From contig JABZIZ010000004.1 in assembly GCA_015258065.1 (NCBI GenBank), forward strand, positions 1 to 64,000: a stretch of DNA of 64,000 nucleotides, in the 5' to 3' direction. Of this stretch, positions 42,091-51,013 are shown one piece after another. Every line of letters begins with the position of its first letter. Position 1 is the first letter of the stretch. A program made the translations under genes and the position numbers. The notes beneath the pieces were generated by a model that had not been told where the DNA came from, ran no database searches, and saw only the letters and a program-made list of their open reading frames with translations. The DNA is from Lachnospiraceae bacterium (GTDB taxonomy: Bacteria; Bacillota; Clostridia; Lachnospirales; Lachnospiraceae).

Positions 42091-43152
42091 ATGAAGGTGT
42101 CCATGATCGTCCCGGTTTATAATGCAGAACATGTTCTTTTTGACACTTTAGGGAATTTGGTGCATCAGACCTTCTTTGATCAATATCCGGGAGAGGGGGA
42201 GATTCTCTTTGTAAATGACTGTTCCAGGGACCGAAGTGGGGCGATTCTTGAAGTTCTGCACAGCCAGTTTCCGGATCGGACTAGGATCATCCATCTTACA
42301 GAAAATCGTGGACCGGGCGGCGCGAGAAATGTCGGAGTTGAAAATTCAACCGGTGAATTTTATTTGTTTATGGATTGTGATGACATTGCAGCCCACTCTT
42401 TGATGGAGGATTTATATCTTGCGGTCACAGAGCATAACCCCATTGGTTCTCAGGCGGAAGTATCCCGGTTTGATTCTGACCAGGAGTATGATATTGCCAT
42501 TGCGGGGCTCAATTGCAGATACCTAAATTGGGAGGGTTTTGCCCTGACAAGAGAGTTCAGCGGGGTCATGGATGAGAAGAAAAAGAGCTACCTGATTGCC
42601 AGTGAGGCGGATTTTCGTAGCAAAATTTATAGAAGATCCTTTATGGAGAAGTACCAGATTCGTTTTGCAGAGCGGGTGATGGCAGAAGACGAGGACTTTA
42701 GCGCAATCGTGCATGCCAATGTAAGAAAGGTGAACGTGATCAATAAAATACTAGTAGAGATTAGAGATGTGGAACATTCTGCATCTAAAAGTTTGGATAT
42801 CGCATCCACATACGAAGATATTCTGAATTGCGCCATTCGGGCTTACCAAGGGATGCGAAAATGCCGTGATTATGATTCTTTTGCCAAGGCGGCGGAAACC
42901 CTCTATCTTCGTAGATTCGCATTTTGTCTAAAGACTTTAGATGGATTATATCAGGACAGTATTTTAACAGAGAAAGCATATTTTGAGATGGTGCAGACCT
43001 TACGCAAACTGAGCGATACCATGATTACTCATTCGGTGGAAGGAAACGAATGGTCAAATGCTTGCCTGGAACCGTGGGAAAAGGAGAAAATGATTCTTTT
43101 TTTACAGGACGATGTTAGGGCGCAGATGAAGCATGAACAAGCCGGTGGATGA
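42091..43152 (+). CDS. GT2 family glycosyltransferase 2
   Basis: GT-A glycosyltransferase (353 residues): VSMIVPVYNAEHVLFDTLGN, GEILFVNDCSRDRSGAILEV, GPGGARNVGVENSTGEFYLF and MDCDDIA (DxD-type site). The C-terminal helices (YLRRFAFCLKTLDGLYQDSI then LTEKAYFEMVQTLRKLSD) are retained in pieces in the damaged gene that follows, which allows its deletion to be recognised. GAAGGAAAAG precedes the ATG. Likely acts on flagellin or a flagellar glycan. Confidence 0.83.
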   Translation: MKVSMIVPVYNAEHVLFDTLGNLVHQTFFDQYPGEGEILFVNDCSRDRSGAILEVLHSQFPDRTRIIHLTENRGPGGARNVGVENSTGEFYLFMDCDDIAAHSLMEDLYLAVTEHNPIGSQAEVSRFDSDQEYDIAIAGLNCRYLNWEGFALTREFSGVMDEKKKSYLIASEADFRSKIYRRSFMEKYQIRFAERVMAEDEDFSAIVHANVRKVNVINKILVEIRDVEHSASKSLDIASTYEDILNCAIRAYQGMRKCRDYDSFAKAAETLYLRRFAFCLKTLDGLYQDSILTEKAYFEMVQTLRKLSDTMITHSVEGNEWSNACLEPWEKEKMILFLQDDVRAQMKHEQAGG

Positions 43153-43205
43153 AATTTGTCTGTGGGATAGAAGGAAGGTCTGGTTGCGAAGGGAGGAATA
43201 AGAAC

Positions 43206-43850
43206 GTGAAAGTATCCTTGATTGTCCCCGTTTATAACGCAGAGCATGTGCTTTTTGAGACACTGGGGAATCTGGTCCATCAGACTTTCTTTGATCAATA
43301 TCCCGGAGAGGGGGAGATTGTCTTCGTAAATGACTGCTCCAACGATCGAAGCGGCACCATATTAGAGATGTTGCACAGACAGTTTCCTGATCGGACTAGG
43401 ATTATTCATCTTTCCGAGAATCTTGGACCGGGTGGGGCGAGAAATGTGGGGGTAGATCATTCGTCCGGAGAATATTATATGTTCATGGATTGCGATGACC
43501 TTGTGGAAATCACCTTCATGGAAAAATTGTATGAGGCAGTAACGGAGGATCCGATGGCTGCGATGGAAGCTAAGAAGGGGAAAGCTCTTAAGACGCCAAT
43601 CTCTTATGATTTTGCAGATGCCGGAGTCTATTGCGATGCTCAAAAGATGGGAAAGGTCTGTGTAAATAAAGAACATCGTGGTAGGCTGGACGGAGAGAGG
43701 AGAAGTTTTATTATGTCTGGAAATATTGGATGCCTATAGAGAAGAGCAGGTGATTGCTGCTGAAGAGTATCAGGGCATGGTCAATCTTCTCAGAAATCTG
43801 TGTCACAAGATTAGCAAACCGTTTATCGTCTACAAATTCACGAAGGAGCT
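43206..43850 (+). pseudogene. GT2 glycosyltransferase 3, internally deleted
   Basis: Starts at GTG 43206 (GGGAGGAATAAG upstream) with VKVSLIVPVYNAEHVLFETL, nearly identical to glycosyltransferase 2 and with the DxD site MDCDDLVE. After RLDGERRSFIM (about 43715) the frame ends soon. In another frame the sequence resumes with CLEILDAYREEQVIAAEEYQ then GMVNLLRNLCHKIS, the C-terminal helices of the paralog. About 130 to 150 codons are missing and the halves are out of frame, so no complete enzyme is made. A truncated product keeping the donor site could still be translated to 43739. Confidence 0.8.
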
Positions 43851-43855
43851 CCCCT

Positions 43856-44863
43856 ATGACGCATTCACAACAATCGTACCCCCTTCTTTCCATCATTGTT
43901 CCCGTCTATAATGCGGAGACGGTCCTGCCGCAGACCATCGGCAATATTATCTTGCAGACCGTGTTTGACCGCTTCGGGGAGGAGGCCGCGGAGATCATCC
44001 TGGTGGACGATGCTTCCACCGATCAGACCCCTGCGCTTTTGCAAGACGTGCACAGGCAGTATCCGAATCGGACGAAGATCCTCACACTGCCGGAAAACAG
44101 GGGGGCGGGCGGAGCCAGAAACGCAGGCATGGAGAAGGCTGCGGGCGCGTACATCGGCTTTACCGACAGCGACGATCTGATCGATCCTTCTTTTTATGAG
44201 ACGCTCTTAGAAGAAGCCGGGAAGGAAGATCTGGATTTGGTGGATTCCCCGATCTTCCAGGAATCTACAGGGGAAGCTTTTTTAACGACTCCCTATGAAT
44301 TTCATGGAAGGGTCACCGGCGAAATGCGCAGTAAGCTTCTCTCCAACGTGGGCTTCCCGGTGACGAAACTATATAGAGCAAGCCTGTTAAAGGAAAATTC
44401 CATTCGGTTCCGCGAACGCACCGTGACGGAAGATGAAGATTTTCTTGCCGAAGTATACGGCAGGATTCGGTCGATCGGAGTTTTGACGACCTTGATGTAC
44501 AAATACCAGGATAATGAGGGTTCTTCGACGAAGAAGGATACGGGACTGATTAACTTTGATATTCTGGCGGACTGTGTGCTGGCAGCCTACAGGAAACTCA
44601 CGAAGATTCCGGATTACGCTTCTTTTCAGGAGGGAGCGGAGAGTTTTTACTGCAACCGCATCGCTCTTGCGCTGATCTTATATCAGGCAATGGAAGAGGC
44701 GGAAGAACACAATTCGCTCTGCGCTTCTGCTATCTGGGATCAGTTGCTGCAAAAAAAAGCGCTGTTAAAAGAAGTCTACAGGCAAACCGTCAGGGAAAAT
44801 CCCGCGCTGAATCCCTATCTGAGCGTAGAGCAGAAGCAGATCATCCGGAAATATTTGATGTGA
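43856..44863 (+). CDS. GT2 family glycosyltransferase 4
   Basis: GT-A glycosyltransferase (335 residues): LLSIIVPVYNAETVLPQTIG, AEIILVDDASTDQTPALLQD, GAGGARNAGMEKAAGAYIGF and TDSDDLIDPSF. It shares the fold and the C-terminal layout with the neighbours but is more divergent and more GC-rich. The start at 43856 has AAGGAGC eight bases upstream; the longer open frame runs back through the relic. It closes the array and faces the convergent manC gene. Confidence 0.83.
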   Translation: MTHSQQSYPLLSIIVPVYNAETVLPQTIGNIILQTVFDRFGEEAAEIILVDDASTDQTPALLQDVHRQYPNRTKILTLPENRGAGGARNAGMEKAAGAYIGFTDSDDLIDPSFYETLLEEAGKEDLDLVDSPIFQESTGEAFLTTPYEFHGRVTGEMRSKLLSNVGFPVTKLYRASLLKENSIRFRERTVTEDEDFLAEVYGRIRSIGVLTTLMYKYQDNEGSSTKKDTGLINFDILADCVLAAYRKLTKIPDYASFQEGAESFYCNRIALALILYQAMEEAEEHNSLCASAIWDQLLQKKALLKEVYRQTVRENPALNPYLSVEQKQIIRKYLM

Positions 44864-44963
44864 AGGGGAGAAATGCCTCATCGGCAATTTTTCTCTGAAA
44901 GCCATGGGGCTGCCACGTTTCTGTGGGAAGCCTGATCCACCTTGGCTTTTCGCTGTTATCCTT

Positions 44964-46292
44964 TCATGTCGGCAGTTCTGCCGGCATCTCAAATACGGTC
45001 TTGTCTTCTTTGCTGATGGATGCACCGGTCTGCACCTCGATCAGTTGCAATTCCGTTTTGGCAAAAACGGTATGCTTCTGTCCGGCACACATTCTGACAA
45101 AGCTGCCGGGGGTGAGTTCCGTACGAACCCCGTCTACCATGGCAATACCGCTCCCTGCAATCACCGTCCAGGTTTCGTCACGGTGCGCATGGGCGTGATA
45201 GTGCATTTTATGTCCGGGATTCAAGGTGACTTTAATGGTCAAGCTTTCATCTCCGATGTCAATGACACGGAAGGAGCCCCAGCTCTTTTCTGCATAGCGC
45301 ACCTCGTCCGTCATTTGATCGACATAGGGCTTGATGTAGCTGGATTCGCTCTTGTCGGAAACCAGAATCCCGTCGGGAGAGGCGGCGACCACAAGGTCCG
45401 TGAGTCCCATGCAGAGAATCGGAAGATCCAGATCGCTAACCACGTGCGTGTTTTTGCAGGTGTTATTCATTGTCACACGTCCGATGGCCTGTTCCGGCAT
45501 CGCTTCGGTCAGGGTGTTCCAGGTGCCCAGATCCTTCCAGATTCCATTAAAGCGGAGCACCTGAATGTGAGCTTCTTTCTCCCCCACTGCATAATCAAAA
45601 CTGATCGGGTCAATTTCAGAGTATCGATCATAAAGGGTGGTGTAATCGGAAAAACCAATCATATCGCTTGCTTTTTTTAGCAGCCAGCTCAGTCGAAAGG
45701 CGAAGATACCGCCATTCCAAAGCGCTCCTTCTGCAATATACTTCTGTGCGGTTTCCAAATCCGGTTTTTCCTTGAATGTCAGCACGGGGCTGACAGGGGA
45801 GCGATCCTTCGGAATCAGATAGCCATACTTTTCGCTCGGATAAGTGGGCTCAATTCCCAGGCAGGTTAGATTAGCCTGGTCGCTCTGAATGAGCTTGTCC
45901 AGATGAGTCAATGCCTCAAAGTAGGTATCATCTACGAACGGATCTACGGGGCAGACGATGACGGGAGCGTCTTTTGCGATGTTCCTTTTATCATGCAGGT
46001 AGGCACAGGCGAGCGCAATGGCAGGGAAGGTGTCTCTGCGGCAGGGCTCATAGGAGATATCGATCTGTTCCCCCAACTGGTTGGTGAGGGGCGCATGCTG
46101 CTCTCTTGAGGTTGCAATCGTAATGGTTGCCTGCGAGTCCGCCTTTAGGATGCCGTGGTACATCCGCTGTACCATTGATTCATAGGTACCGTCTTTCTTT
46201 TTAAAAATCCTTAAAAACTGTTTGGAGCGGATGCCGTTGCTAAGTGGCCAAAGACGTTTGCCGGAACCGCCGCTGAGTAAGATGATGTTCAT
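44964..46292 (-). CDS. manC: Mannose-1-phosphate guanylyltransferase with C-terminal cupin domain
   Basis: Cytoplasmic enzyme making GDP-mannose from mannose-1-phosphate and GTP. The nucleotide-binding motif LSGGSGKRLWPLSNG is at the N-terminus; FKEKPD and ALWNGGIF are further nucleotidyltransferase motifs. The C-terminal cupin (KVTLNPGHKMHYHAHAHRDE and TPGSFVRMCAGQKHTVFA, about 355-420) resembles the phosphomannose isomerase domain found in bifunctional ManC/AlgA proteins; isomerase activity is uncertain. 442 residues. AGGAAGG precedes the ATG. The gmd gene lies upstream on the same strand, so together they feed GDP-4-keto-6-deoxymannose. Confidence 0.9.
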   Translation of the reverse strand: MNIILLSGGSGKRLWPLSNGIRSKQFLRIFKKKDGTYESMVQRMYHGILKADSQATITIATSREQHAPLTNQLGEQIDISYEPCRRDTFPAIALACAYLHDKRNIAKDAPVIVCPVDPFVDDTYFEALTHLDKLIQSDQANLTCLGIEPTYPSEKYGYLIPKDRSPVSPVLTFKEKPDLETAQKYIAEGALWNGGIFAFRLSWLLKKASDMIGFSDYTTLYDRYSEIDPISFDYAVGEKEAHIQVLRFNGIWKDLGTWNTLTEAMPEQAIGRVTMNNTCKNTHVVSDLDLPILCMGLTDLVVAASPDGILVSDKSESSYIKPYVDQMTDEVRYAEKSWGSFRVIDIGDESLTIKVTLNPGHKMHYHAHAHRDETWTVIAGSGIAMVDGVRTELTPGSFVRMCAGQKHTVFAKTELQLIEVQTGASISKEDKTVFEMPAELPT

Positions 46293-46392
46293 GTTGCCTT
46301 CCTAACAAAATGATGGAGCGACGAGCTCCATGCCGCGCCGCCTCTTGCGAACAGGTGAAAGGGATCGATCGGTCAAGCGATTTCAATCTCGC

Positions 46393-47445
46393 TCAGGATA
46401 AGTTCTGCGCCGCTTTTTCGGCCTTTGCGAGTTGTCTGTCGTGTGCGGCCATGAGACGCACCAGTTCCTCGTAGGAGGTCTTTTGCGGATTCCAGTGCAG
46501 TACCTCTTTTGCCTTGGTCGGATCGCCCCAGAGATTGTCTACATCCGTCGGGCGAAGCCACTCTGCATTGACGGTGACGAGAACCTTTCCGGAAGCGGAA
46601 TCGATGCCTCTTTCGTTTGCACCTTCTCCTTCCCATCGCAGTGTGATGCCGTTTTCCTTGAAGGCCCGTTCCGTAAAATCGCGGACGGTGTGCTGCTCAC
46701 CGGTTGCAATCACGAAGTCGTCCGGACGCTCCTGTTGTAGAATCAGCCACATGCACTCGACATAATCCTTCGCATAGCCCCAGTCTCTTTTGGAATCCAG
46801 GTTTCCCAGTTCCAGATGATCCTGCAAGCCCTCTGCAATGCGCGCCGCCGCGAGGGTGATTTTTCTTGTGACAAAATTCTCGCCTCTTCTTTCGGATTCA
46901 TGGTTGAACAGGATACCGTTGACGGCAAACATGTGGTAGGCATTGCGATATTCCTTGACGATCCAGTAACCGTACTGTTTGGCGACCGCATAAGGGCTGT
47001 AGGGATAAAAAGGCGTTTTTTCATTCTGCGGGACTTCTACTACCTTGCCGTACAGCTCGGAGGTCGAGGCCTGATAAATTTTGACCTTATCGGTCATCCC
47101 AAGAATACGAACAGCCTCCAGAATGCGCAGAACGCCGATGGCGTCCACTTCACCGGTATATTCCGCAGAATCGAAGGAAACCTGTACATGGGATTGCGCT
47201 GCGAGATTGTAGATTTCATCAGGCTGCGTGAGGGAAATAATACGCACCAGAGAGGAAGAATCGGTCAGATCCCCGTCGTGGAGCGTAATCCGGTTTTGCT
47301 TTAGCAAATGGTCAATGCGCGACGTATTGGGAAGAGAGGAGCGGCGGACGATCCCGTGCACCTCATATCCTTTTTCCAGTAGAAATTCAGCAAGATAAGA
47401 ACCGTCCTGCCCGGTAATACCTGTAATCAGTGCTGTTTGATGCAT
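46393..47445 (-). CDS. gmd: GDP-mannose 4,6-dehydratase
   Basis: Extended short-chain dehydrogenase (350 residues) converting GDP-mannose to GDP-4-keto-6-deoxymannose, the precursor of GDP-L-fucose, rhamnose and related sugars. The NADP site ALITGITGQDGSYLAEFLLE, the catalytic ASTSELYGKV and YSPYAVAKQYGYWIVKEYRN (Tyr and Lys), and the family-specific NHESERRGENFVTRKIT are all present. GGAGG precedes the ATG. It is upstream of manC. No GDP-fucose synthase gene lies in the window, though a GT11 fucosyltransferase does. Confidence 0.93.
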   Translation of the reverse strand: MHQTALITGITGQDGSYLAEFLLEKGYEVHGIVRRSSLPNTSRIDHLLKQNRITLHDGDLTDSSSLVRIISLTQPDEIYNLAAQSHVQVSFDSAEYTGEVDAIGVLRILEAVRILGMTDKVKIYQASTSELYGKVVEVPQNEKTPFYPYSPYAVAKQYGYWIVKEYRNAYHMFAVNGILFNHESERRGENFVTRKITLAAARIAEGLQDHLELGNLDSKRDWGYAKDYVECMWLILQQERPDDFVIATGEQHTVRDFTERAFKENGITLRWEGEGANERGIDSASGKVLVTVNAEWLRPTDVDNLWGDPTKAKEVLHWNPQKTSYEELVRLMAAHDRQLAKAEKAAQNLS

Positions 47446-47478
47446 TATGCAACCTCCATGCGTGATGTACTTGTTAAT

Positions 47479-48099
47479 TTAATTCTCTTCCTGCCGTTGA
47501 AAACTGATGATTTCCACACGGGTGATTTTCTTATCGTGAATCGAATCGACGCGCAGCGCACAGTCCTCAAATTCTGCGAGAGCACCGATGGAGATCGTGT
47601 GACCGCTCTTTACAACGGCATCCGCCACGACTTCTCCGAGGGTCGCATCCGCACTAGCGGGGATGTGGACATCCGCCAGGCGATTTGCCGAAGCCACCGT
47701 GGACGAGGCACGCATCACAATACGCTCGGTCTCATCCGATTTAAAGAACAGAAACTTTCTCGTGGCAAAAAGAGCGGCGATGCAGGCGATACCGGCAAGA
47801 TTTTCCAGCTGTGTCGTCTGCTTAATGATTAGCTCCTTGGAAATCGCAAACAGGAGAACTTCGATCACGGTTTCCGGTGTCTGCTGCGCCAGCATTTTGA
47901 TAAACTCCAGCGCCACGGCGATCTCAAGGAAAAAGCCCAGAATCGACGTCAGATCCAGATTGCCCTCCAGGATGTAGGGGAGATGAACGGCAAAATAGCG
48001 GAGCACCAGGAGAACGACGATGATCGCTAAGATAAAGCCCAGAACCAGCTCCAGCCACCTTGTGATGGAGCCGATCTTTTTTTGAAAAAAATGCCTCAT
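47479..48099 (-). CDS. Membrane protein with PsiE-like N-terminus
   Basis: Protein of 206 residues with three to four membrane helices in the first 115 residues: RWLELVLGFILAIIVVLLVL, LGFFLEIAVALEFIKML, TVIEVLLFAISKELII and LAGIACIAALFATRKFLFF. This resembles phosphate-starvation-inducible PsiE-type proteins. The soluble C-terminus (about 120-206; ISIGALAEFEDCALRVDSIH) looks like a small ligand-binding domain of the TrkA-C type. AAAGGAGGTGCC fixes the start at 48099, 19 codons inside the open frame. It sits between gmd and a DUF362 protein on the same strand; function unknown. Confidence 0.6.
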   Translation of the reverse strand: MRHFFQKKIGSITRWLELVLGFILAIIVVLLVLRYFAVHLPYILEGNLDLTSILGFFLEIAVALEFIKMLAQQTPETVIEVLLFAISKELIIKQTTQLENLAGIACIAALFATRKFLFFKSDETERIVMRASSTVASANRLADVHIPASADATLGEVVADAVVKSGHTISIGALAEFEDCALRVDSIHDKKITRVEIISFQRQEEN

Positions 48100-48171
48100 G
48101 GCACCTCCTTTTCCGCATCCGAACCGGTGAATACGGTCAGTCTGTATCCGTATCATTTGGATACAGTCTGA

Positions 48172-49305
48172 CTACATCCGGATCAGTGTATACTGTCTGC
48201 TTCCCAGCCCGATCTTTTCCCCGTGAAGGAGCGTCTCCTTCCAGCGGGAAGCAGGCGTGGTATCAAGGAATACATCATTATACCGTCTCCAGTCGGGGCG
48301 GGCAAGGTTGTCTCCTAACTGGGAGTTGCGGATCGGCTTCGCAGCAAGACAGAGATCGGCGCAGGCCTGGTCGAGGGCGATGGGGTCAAAGGAAGCCAGC
48401 ATGCCGATGTCCGCAATGATCGGCGCATCGTTTTCCCCGTGACAGTCGCAGTTGGGGGAAACGTCGTTGATTAAGGCCACGTGAAAATGCGGGTGTCCGC
48501 TGCAGGCGGCAGCGGTATATTCCGCCATCTTGCAACAGAGGGTCTCGTTCGCATCCGGATTGTTATTTTCAATCGCATCAAAGGAACAGGCCCCGACGCA
48601 GCGCCCGCAGCCTTTGCAGAGATCCTGATCGATATGCGCCTTCACGCCGGAACCTGTCTCCAGGTATGAGATTGCATCGGAGCCGCACTCCCTAGCACAT
48701 CTTCTGCAGGAGCGACAGAGCTCTTCATTTACGGAAGGCTTTCCTGCGCTGTGCTGCTGCATTTTTCCGGCTCTGGAAGCAGCGCCCATGCCGATGTTTT
48801 TGATGGCGCCGCCAAATCCCGTCATCTCGTGTCCTTTAAAATGGGTCAGCGAAATCAAAACATCGGCGTCCATGACGGCTCGCCCGATGAGAGCGGTTTT
48901 GCAGTACACTCCGCCCGGCACCGGCACCTCCACATCATCTGTTCCTCTTAGCCCATCCGCAATCAAGATCTGACATCCCGTCGTTGTCGGGTTGAAGCCG
49001 TTCAGATTGGCACAGTCCAGATGCTCTAGCGCATGCTTGCGGCTGCCGGGGTACAGCGTGTTGGCATCGGTTAAAAAAGGCAGCCCCCCCTCTTCTTTCA
49101 CCAGATCCGCCACCGCCTTTGCCCAGTTGGGACGCAGGTAGGCAAGATTGCCCAATTCGCCGAAGTGCATCTTGATGGCAACAAATTTCTGGTCCATATC
49201 GATCTTCTGAATTCCCGCCCGCCTCATCAGCTTTTGAAGTTTGACGGTGATCGGTACATCAAGCCCCGTTCGAAAGTCTGTAAAAAAAACCTGTGATTCT
49301 GTCAT
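48172..49305 (-). CDS. DUF362 iron-sulfur protein
   Basis: Cytoplasmic protein of 377 residues. The DUF362 domain covers both sides (FVAIKMHFGELGNLAYLRPN, LISLTHFKGHEMTGFGGAIK then NIGMG) and encloses two 4Fe-4S clusters of ferredoxin type: CRSCRRCAREC and CKGCGRCVGAC (about residues 195-235). The family is widespread in anaerobes and its reaction is unknown; an electron-transfer or redox-sensing role is likely. GGAGG lies before the ATG. It separates the gmd/manC block from the divergent polysaccharide operon. Confidence 0.87.
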   Translation of the reverse strand: MTESQVFFTDFRTGLDVPITVKLQKLMRRAGIQKIDMDQKFVAIKMHFGELGNLAYLRPNWAKAVADLVKEEGGLPFLTDANTLYPGSRKHALEHLDCANLNGFNPTTTGCQILIADGLRGTDDVEVPVPGGVYCKTALIGRAVMDADVLISLTHFKGHEMTGFGGAIKNIGMGAASRAGKMQQHSAGKPSVNEELCRSCRRCARECGSDAISYLETGSGVKAHIDQDLCKGCGRCVGACSFDAIENNNPDANETLCCKMAEYTAAACSGHPHFHVALINDVSPNCDCHGENDAPIIADIGMLASFDPIALDQACADLCLAAKPIRNSQLGDNLARPDWRRYNDVFLDTTPASRWKETLLHGEKIGLGSRQYTLIRM

Positions 49306-49567
49306 GGATATCTGCCTCCGTGTACAAAACAGCGCATCGTTCCCATCATTTTACCAAAAAATCGCTGAATTACAATGAAGGAAGAGTGCGCAAGGATCCC
49401 CAAATCACGGAATCACAAGGAAGGAAGAGAATGCACGGATCCTAAAACGATGACAGTACCTCCCGGAAAGCCAGGGTTCAGAAAAACAACCGAATGACAA
49501 GTACGGCGCTTTGTGTTAGAGTATTACAAGAATTTTAAAAGCAAAAACGGCGAAGCGGCGGTAGGGA

Positions 49568-51013
49568 ATGGCAGAGAGGAAAGAGTCTCTTACGAAGATG
49601 ACAGAGGACGGGATGGGCAGGACAACACAGATCGAATCCAAGTATGTATATCGCTGGGGCTGTGCGTCGATCCTGGTTTTTCTTGCAACACTTCTTTTTT
49701 TCCTGTACTGGTATCCCTTTGTGGCGGGACATAATAATACCGGTTCTCTCCTTGGAAAGGGAAACCTCACCATGGCGGCGGGTATTTATGCCGCCCTCTA
49801 TCTGATCATCGGAAGAGGAACGGGCGCCTTCCAGATCGGAGTCGATCGTATCTCCAATGTGATGGCGGCACAGGCGATGACGCTCTTCACCGTTGATTTT
49901 CTGGAGATTTTCATCTCCATGGCAATCACCGGACAGTTCCGTTATTTTCCTGCCTTTCTCCGTCTCTACCTGCTCATGTTTCTCGCGCAGACGGTTCTGA
50001 TCTGCGTCCTGGTTTACCCCATGATCGTTCTCTACCGGAAGTGGTTTCCTCCGCTCAGAGTGCTGGAAATTTATGGAGATAACCGCAATTTTCTGGCAAA
50101 AAAAGTCGGTGGCAGACAGGACAAGTATCAGGTCTGCGGGCATATTTACTGCGGAGACGGGATCGAGAAGCTCACCAGGGAAGCGCAAAAATACGAGGCG
50201 GTCCTGATCAACGACCTGCCCAGCCCGATCAAAAACAAGATTTTAAAGGTCTGCTTCGACCTGGATAAAAGAGTGTATTTCACGCCCAAGATTTCGGATA
50301 TTGTGGTCAAAAGTGCACAGCCGTTAAACCTGTTTGACACCCCCCTCTTTTTGTGCAGAAATCGGGGGATCTCTCTGAAGCAGTCCGCTGCCAAGCGGCT
50401 ATTTGATGTCGTGTGTTCCTCTTTGGCGCTGGTTCTGCTCTTGCCCGTCTTCGTCCTGGTGGCGTTAGCGATCAAAGGGGAAGACCACGGGCCTGTTTTT
50501 TTTAAACAGGAGAGATGCACCGAGGGAGGAAAGGTGTTTCGTATCCTGAAATTCCGCTCGATGATTGTCGATGCGGAAAAAGACGGGAGACCGCACCCGG
50601 CGGGCGGCCATGACGACAGGATCACAAAGGTCGGCGCCTTCATCCGAAGGACGAGGATCGATGAACTTCCTCAGCTCATCAATATCCTGAAGGGTGAGAT
50701 GTCCATCGTGGGACCGCGCCCGGAGCGGGTTGAGCATGTGCAGCTGTACACGGAGGAAATTCCGGAATTTCACATGCGGCTCAAGATGAAGGGTGGACTG
50801 ACCGGCTATGCACAGGTTTACGGCAAATATAACACGGATGCGCTGGATAAACTGAAGCTGGATCTTTATTATATTTTGAATTATTCTTTTTTACTGGATC
50901 TGCAAATCATCTTTGAAACGGTGAAGATTCTCTGTCACAGAGAGAGCACCGAAGGATTCAGTGAAGAACAGGTCAGAGCCATGCAGGATGGAAGCACAAA
51001 GGAGAAACCATGA
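49568..51013 (+). CDS. Initiating polyprenyl-phosphate sugar-1-phosphate transferase
   Basis: Membrane enzyme (481 residues) that starts glycan assembly by moving a sugar-1-phosphate from a UDP-sugar onto undecaprenyl phosphate. Four to five N-terminal helices (about 28-155) and a degenerate Rossmann-like region precede a membrane re-entry helix (AAKRLFDVVCSSLALVLLLP, about 275-295). The catalytic domain has GPVFFKQERCTEGGKVFRIL then KFRSMI, RRTRIDELPQLINILKGEMS and IVGPRPERVEH, the signature of WbaP/WcaJ-type transferases. It opens a plus-strand operon; the next start (ATGA) overlaps its stop. The sugar is probably a diacetamido or N-acetylfucosamine derivative given the next genes. Confidence 0.9.
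   Translation: MAERKESLTKMTEDGMGRTTQIESKYVYRWGCASILVFLATLLFFLYWYPFVAGHNNTGSLLGKGNLTMAAGIYAALYLIIGRGTGAFQIGVDRISNVMAAQAMTLFTVDFLEIFISMAITGQFRYFPAFLRLYLLMFLAQTVLICVLVYPMIVLYRKWFPPLRVLEIYGDNRNFLAKKVGGRQDKYQVCGHIYCGDGIEKLTREAQKYEAVLINDLPSPIKNKILKVCFDLDKRVYFTPKISDIVVKSAQPLNLFDTPLFLCRNRGISLKQSAAKRLFDVVCSSLALVLLLPVFVLVALAIKGEDHGPVFFKQERCTEGGKVFRILKFRSMIVDAEKDGRPHPAGGHDDRITKVGAFIRRTRIDELPQLINILKGEMSIVGPRPERVEHVQLYTEEIPEFHMRLKMKGGLTGYAQVYGKYNTDALDKLKLDLYYILNYSFLLDLQIIFETVKILCHRESTEGFSEEQVRAMQDGSTKEKP

Noticed and set aside
49376..49443. Imperfect direct repeat GAAGGAAGAG...GGATCC before the initiating transferase
   Set aside because: Only two loose copies; no gene, promoter or mobile-element meaning could be supported.
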